This document shows positions 60,554 to 64,000 of a stretch of DNA of 64,000 nucleotides, in pieces. Made by a program: the position numbers and the translations under genes. The notes below the pieces were generated by a model. That model was not told where the DNA came from and did no database searches. It worked only from the letters and a program-made list of their open reading frames with translations. How positions within the stretch are numbered: the first letter of the stretch is position 1; the number at the start of each line of letters is the position of its first letter. The DNA is from Bradyrhizobium erythrophlei (GTDB lineage Bacteria > Pseudomonadota > Alphaproteobacteria > Rhizobiales > Xanthobacteraceae). The DNA lies in contig FSRD01000002.1 of the NCBI GenBank assembly GCA_900129675.1, positions 124,001-188,000 of the forward strand, in the 5' to 3' direction.

Positions 60554-60565
60554 TTGTCGTGACAA
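60554..60565. promoter_or_regulatory. short palindrome upstream of glcD
   Basis: TTGTC-GT-GACAA (60554-60565), a 5-bp inverted repeat with 2-base spacer, 32 bases before the glcD ATG. It resembles the TNGT-ACNA type operators of FadR-subgroup GntR regulators such as GlcC. No regulator gene is visible in the window. Confidence 0.45.
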
Positions 60566-60597
60566 TTCGATAAAGCGCGGGGCCTGGAGGGACACGC

Positions 60598-62091
60598 ATG
60601 GCCGTCATGATGCCGGCTGCCGATCAGGCGGTTCTGGGTCGCCGTGGCGCGATCGTCGCCGCCTTGCGCGCGATCGTGCCCGGCGAGGGCGTGATCGATA
60701 CGCCTGCCGAAATGATCCCTTACGAGTCCGACGGTCTGATGGCCTATCGCCAGCCGCCAATGGTCGTGGTGCTGCCGGACACCACCGAACAGGTCTCAAA
60801 AGTCCTGAAATACTGCTTTGAGCAGGGCATCAAGGTAGTGCCGCGCGGTTCCGGCACCTCGCTGTCCGGCGGCGCGCTGCCGCTGGCCGACGGAGTGCTG
60901 CTGGGGCTCGGTAAATTCAAGCGCATCCGCGAGATCGATTTCGACAACCGCGTAGTGGTAACCGAACCCGGCGTCACCAACCTCGCCATCAGCCAGGCGG
61001 TGGCGCATGCCGGATTCTATTATGCCCCCGACCCGTCGTCGCAGATTGCGTGCTCGATCGGCGGCAATGTCGCGGAGAATTCCGGCGGCGTGCACTGCCT
61101 GAAATACGGCATGACCACCAACAACGTGCTGGGTTGCGAAATCGTGCTGATCACGGGCGAGATCCTCCGCATCGGCGGCAAGTCCGCGGAAACCAGCGGC
61201 TACGACGTGATGGGCATCATCACGGGTTCCGAAGGCCTGCTCGGCGTCATCACCGAGATCACGGTGCGGATCCTGCAGAAGCCGGAAACCGCACGCGCGC
61301 TGATGGTCGGCTTTGCGCAAGTCGAGGCGGCCGGCCAATGCGTCGCCGAAATCATCGGCGCCGGCATCATCCCGGGCGGCATGGAGATGATGGACAAGCC
61401 TGCGATCCACGCTGCCGAAGCCTTCGTCCATGCCGGCTACCCGCTCGACGTCGAGGCGCTCTTGATCATCGAACTCGACGGCCCCGGCGTGGAGGTCGAC
61501 GAATTGATCCGGCGCGTCGAAGCGATCGCGCAGAGCTGCGGCTCGACGAGCTGCCGGATTTCCAACTCGGAAGCTGAACGCAATTTGTTCTGGGCCGGCC
61601 GCAAGGCGGCGTTTCCGGCGGTGGGGCGGATTTCGCCCGACTATCTCTGCATGGACGGCACCATTCCGCGCGGCGCGCTGCCGAAGGCCCTCGCGCGCAT
61701 CCGCGACCTCTCGGCCAAATACGATCTGCGCGTCGCCAACGTGTTCCATGCCGGCGACGGCAATTTGCATCCGCTGATCCTCTACGATGCCAACCAGCCC
61801 GGCGAGATGGAGCGGGCCGAGGCGTTCGGCGCCGATATCCTGCGCTGCTGCGTCGAACTCGGCGGCGTGCTGACCGGCGAGCATGGGGTCGGTATCGAGA
61901 AGCGCGATCTGATGCCGGAAATGTTCAGCGAAATCGATCTCAACCAGCAGCAGCGGCTGAAATGCGCGTTCGACGCGCAGGGCCTGCTCAATCCCGGCAA
62001 GGTGTTTCCGACCCTGCACCGCTGCGCCGAGCTCGGCCGCGTGCATGTGCACGGCGGCAAGCTGGCGTTCCCCGAATTGCCAAGGTTTTGA
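60598..62091 (+). CDS. glcD: glycolate oxidase FAD-binding subunit GlcD
   Basis: 497-residue flavoprotein. The PCMH FAD-binding domain has VVPRGSGTSLSGGALPLADGVLLGLGKF and CSIGGNVAENSGGVHCLKYGMTTNNVLG. The FAD-oxidase C-terminal domain has HAGDGNLHPLILYD and GGVLTGEHGVGIEKRDLM. Translation starts at ATG 60598 after CCTGGAGGGA. It oxidises glycolate to glyoxylate as part of the GlcDEF complex. The partial glcE gene lies at 63312-64000, separated by an acyltransferase gene. Confidence 0.95.
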   Translation: MAVMMPAADQAVLGRRGAIVAALRAIVPGEGVIDTPAEMIPYESDGLMAYRQPPMVVVLPDTTEQVSKVLKYCFEQGIKVVPRGSGTSLSGGALPLADGVLLGLGKFKRIREIDFDNRVVVTEPGVTNLAISQAVAHAGFYYAPDPSSQIACSIGGNVAENSGGVHCLKYGMTTNNVLGCEIVLITGEILRIGGKSAETSGYDVMGIITGSEGLLGVITEITVRILQKPETARALMVGFAQVEAAGQCVAEIIGAGIIPGGMEMMDKPAIHAAEAFVHAGYPLDVEALLIIELDGPGVEVDELIRRVEAIAQSCGSTSCRISNSEAERNLFWAGRKAAFPAVGRISPDYLCMDGTIPRGALPKALARIRDLSAKYDLRVANVFHAGDGNLHPLILYDANQPGEMERAEAFGADILRCCVELGGVLTGEHGVGIEKRDLMPEMFSEIDLNQQQRLKCAFDAQGLLNPGKVFPTLHRCAELGRVHVHGGKLAFPELPRF

Positions 62092-62124
62092 GGGCCCGGG
62101 GGCACGGTCCCCCGGTGGCACACG

Positions 62125-63303
62125 ATGACCGACATCCCGATGGACGAGACATCAGGCGCGGTGACCGAAGCGCGAAGCGCATCCCGTTTGCTGTTCATCG
62201 ACAACATCAGGTGGTCGATGATCATTCTGGTGCTCAGCATGCACGCGAGCGACACCTACAGTCCGTTCGGAAACTGGTATTACGTCGATCGGCAGCAGAC
62301 GGGTCTCGGCACCGCGCTTTTCTTCGGGGTCTACCAGAGCTTTCTGCAGGCGTTTTTCATGGCCGCGCTGTTCTTCATTGCCGGCTATTTCTCCGCCGCG
62401 GCCTATGACCGGAAGGGGGTCTCGCGGTTCCTGCGCGACCGCTTTGTCCGGCTCGGCTTGCCGACGCTGTTGTACATGCTCGTGATCGGCCCGCTCACCC
62501 AATATTTCCTGTCCCGGACCTGGGGCAGCGGGGGTTTTGGACACCAGTGGCTGCTTCATCTCAAAGACGGGGAGTGGCTGTCGGAAACCGGGCCGATGTG
62601 GTTTTGCGCGGCGCTTCTCGTGTTTGCGATCGTCTACGGCCTGATCCGCCTGACCGGATGGAAAGAGAGCCGGATCGAGCCTGCCAGCGGTCGCCGGGAT
62701 GGGGCAGCAGTGGCGATCTTCATCGCCATCATGGCAGCCTCGACGTTTCTGGTCCGCGTCGCGGTGTCCGAGGAGGCCTCGGTGCTCAATGTCCATCCCG
62801 GTGATTTTCCGCAATATATCCTGATGTTCGCGGCCGGCGCGCTCTGCTATCGCGGCCACTGGATCACCGAGCTTCCCGAACGTTTTTGCATCCAATGGGC
62901 ATCGCTCGCACTGACCCTTGCAATCCCGCTATTTGCGGCGCTCATCTTGTTCGGCGGTGGCTTGCAGGGCGAGACGGCGCAATATGCGGGCGGCTTCAAT
63001 CCGGTCAGTGCCGGAAAATGTCTGTGGGAAGCGCTTGTCTGTGTGGGAATGGGTTTGCTGATGCTTGCTGTCTACCGAAGACATTTCGACCGGCAGGGGC
63101 CGGTCGCGCGGTGGCTTTCCGACAACGCGTTCGGCGTCTATCTCATCCATCCACCGATCCTGATCGGTTCCGCCATCCTGCTGCACGCGGTTGCACTGAA
63201 TGCGATTGCGAAGGCCCTGTTGCTGACGGCGGTTGCAGCTGTCGGCAGCTTCGCAGCGTCGGCTTTCGTGTTGCGGAAGTCGCCGCTGCGCGCAATCGTC
63301 TAG
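62125..63303 (+). CDS. acyltransferase-3 family membrane protein between glcD and glcE
   Basis: 392-residue protein with about ten membrane segments. Acyltransferase-3 hallmarks are the N-terminal RLLFIDNIRWSMIILVLSMHASDTYS and the C-terminal LSDNAFGVYLIHPPILIGSAILLH. It resembles OpgC-like proteins and the protein at 11815-13002. It starts 33 bases after glcD and ends 8 bases before glcE, on the same strand, so it is probably co-transcribed. No link between acyl transfer and glycolate oxidation is known. Confidence 0.87.
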   Translation: MTDIPMDETSGAVTEARSASRLLFIDNIRWSMIILVLSMHASDTYSPFGNWYYVDRQQTGLGTALFFGVYQSFLQAFFMAALFFIAGYFSAAAYDRKGVSRFLRDRFVRLGLPTLLYMLVIGPLTQYFLSRTWGSGGFGHQWLLHLKDGEWLSETGPMWFCAALLVFAIVYGLIRLTGWKESRIEPASGRRDGAAVAIFIAIMAASTFLVRVAVSEEASVLNVHPGDFPQYILMFAAGALCYRGHWITELPERFCIQWASLALTLAIPLFAALILFGGGLQGETAQYAGGFNPVSAGKCLWEALVCVGMGLLMLAVYRRHFDRQGPVARWLSDNAFGVYLIHPPILIGSAILLHAVALNAIAKALLLTAVAAVGSFAASAFVLRKSPLRAIV

Positions 63304-63311
63304 AGATTCCG

Positions 63312-64000
63312 ATGGACACCTCCAAAGTACGTAACGCCGCCGACGTCGAACAGGTGGTGCGCGCGGCGATCGCGAGCGACCAGCCGCTGGAAATCATCGG
63401 TCATGGCTCCAAGCGCCTGATCGGCCAGCCGATGGCGACCAATGCGCTGCTCGATCTTTCCGAACTGAACGCGGTCACCGCCTATGAACCGAACGAGCTG
63501 ATCATCACGGTGCAGGCGGGCGCGCCGCTCGCCGACGTGCAGTCGCTGATTGATTCGAAAAACCAGCAATTCGCGTTCGAGCCGGTCGACACTTCCGCGC
63601 TGCTGGGCACGCCCGGCACCGGCACCATCGGCGGCATGATCGGCGCCGGCCTCGCGGGCCCGCGCCGTATCAAGGCCGGCGGGGCGCGCGACCATCTGCT
63701 CGGGGCGCATGCGGTGTCCGGCTTCGGCGACAGTTTTAAAACCGGCGGGCGGGTGGTGAAAAACGTCACCGGCTACGATCTCTGCAAGCTGCTGGCGGGG
63801 TCGTGGGGCACGCTCGCGGTCATGACCGAGGTGACGCTGAAGGTGATGCCGAAGCCGGAGAGCGAACGCACCTTGGTGCTGCGCTCCCTCGACGACGTCA
63901 CCGCCAACCGCGCGATGACGGCGGCGCTGGGCTCGCCATTCGACGTCTCCGGCGCGGCGCATCTGCCCAGTTCGGCGTTCCGGCCCGCGTCAGAGGCGCT
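63312..64000 (+). CDS. glcE: glycolate oxidase subunit GlcE, 3' end outside window
   Basis: The first 229 residues of GlcE are present; the gene continues past the right edge. It has the PCMH-type FAD fold: PLEIIGHGSKRLIGQPM, LLGTPGTGTIGGMIGAGLAGPRRIKAGG and a GGRVVKNVTGYDLCKLLAGSWGTLAVMTEVTLKVMPKP stretch that is typical of GlcE. ATG 63312 is the natural start, 8 bases after the acyltransferase stop. GlcF, the iron-sulfur subunit, would be expected next. Confidence 0.94.
   Translation, partial: MDTSKVRNAADVEQVVRAAIASDQPLEIIGHGSKRLIGQPMATNALLDLSELNAVTAYEPNELIITVQAGAPLADVQSLIDSKNQQFAFEPVDTSALLGTPGTGTIGGMIGAGLAGPRRIKAGGARDHLLGAHAVSGFGDSFKTGGRVVKNVTGYDLCKLLAGSWGTLAVMTEVTLKVMPKPESERTLVLRSLDDVTANRAMTAALGSPFDVSGAAHLPSSAFRPASEA

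Noticed and set aside
1..64000. CRISPR arrays, tRNA or rRNA genes, riboswitches and insertion sequences
   Set aside because: No spaced direct-repeat array, cloverleaf-like sequence, conserved riboswitch core, transposase or integrase was recognised on either strand by eye.

Overview
The window is GC-rich, densely packed DNA with the hallmarks of a Bradyrhizobium-type alphaproteobacterium. It has many solute-binding receptors for amino acids and carboxylates, LysR regulators, and dispersed palindromic repeats built around GAAGCAATCCAT/ATGGATTGCTTC. It also has a zinc-free type L36 protein and an exopolysaccharide locus. The genus assignment is inferred from gene style, not from a database match. 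No rRNA, tRNA, CRISPR array, prophage or insertion sequence was recognised.

Layout. 1-4.8 kb: end of an alpha/beta hydrolase, then a polar amino-acid ABC transporter with two tandem paralogous binding proteins, two permeases and an ATPase. 5-10.3 kb: a D-amino-acid transaminase-like enzyme, an AhpD-like protein, and an EmrA/EmrB efflux pair with a divergent LysR regulator and two copies of a 48-bp operator-like element. 10.5-17.9 kb: a serine beta-lactamase-like hydrolase, an acyltransferase-3 membrane protein, an NHL-repeat protein, a Bug-type receptor, an exported protein, and a DUF3311/MctP monocarboxylate symporter pair. 17.9-23.9 kb: a five-gene minus-strand catabolic cluster (dehydrogenase, flavin monooxygenase, FAH-type hydrolase, ThDP enzyme, Bug receptor) whose substrate is unknown. 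24.3-29 kb: a triple-GAF GGDEF-EAL protein and small exported proteins.

29-46.6 kb is a polysaccharide locus: galE (frameshifted), a WecG-type transferase, a Wzz/ExoP-like protein with a degenerate P-loop, a deacetylase, a methyltransferase, a flippase, a DUF6492 protein, an acyltransferase with an SGNH domain (frameshifted), a GH26-like hydrolase, two glycosyltransferases, a polymerase/ligase, a JmjC-like oxygenase and a GNAT protein. It looks like a Wzx/Wzy-type pathway without a recognisable priming transferase or outer-membrane exporter inside the window.

46.7-64 kb: a decayed DUF5996 gene, a LysR/SDR/pirin/WrbA redox module, a Bug receptor, YbaK, a haloacid dehalogenase, and a dienelactone-hydrolase-like protein lacking its nucleophile. 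An amidohydrolase then lies divergent to a MaoC pair. These are followed by a desaturase remnant, rpmJ, a TPR protein, an alpha/beta hydrolase, cytochrome c, and glcD/glcE separated by an acyltransferase-3 gene. The right edge cuts glcE.

Several genes are broken (galE, the SGNH acyltransferase, the DUF5996 gene, the desaturase remnant and a small exported gene). The first two are single-base indels in otherwise intact genes and could be assembly errors. The others look like real decay.
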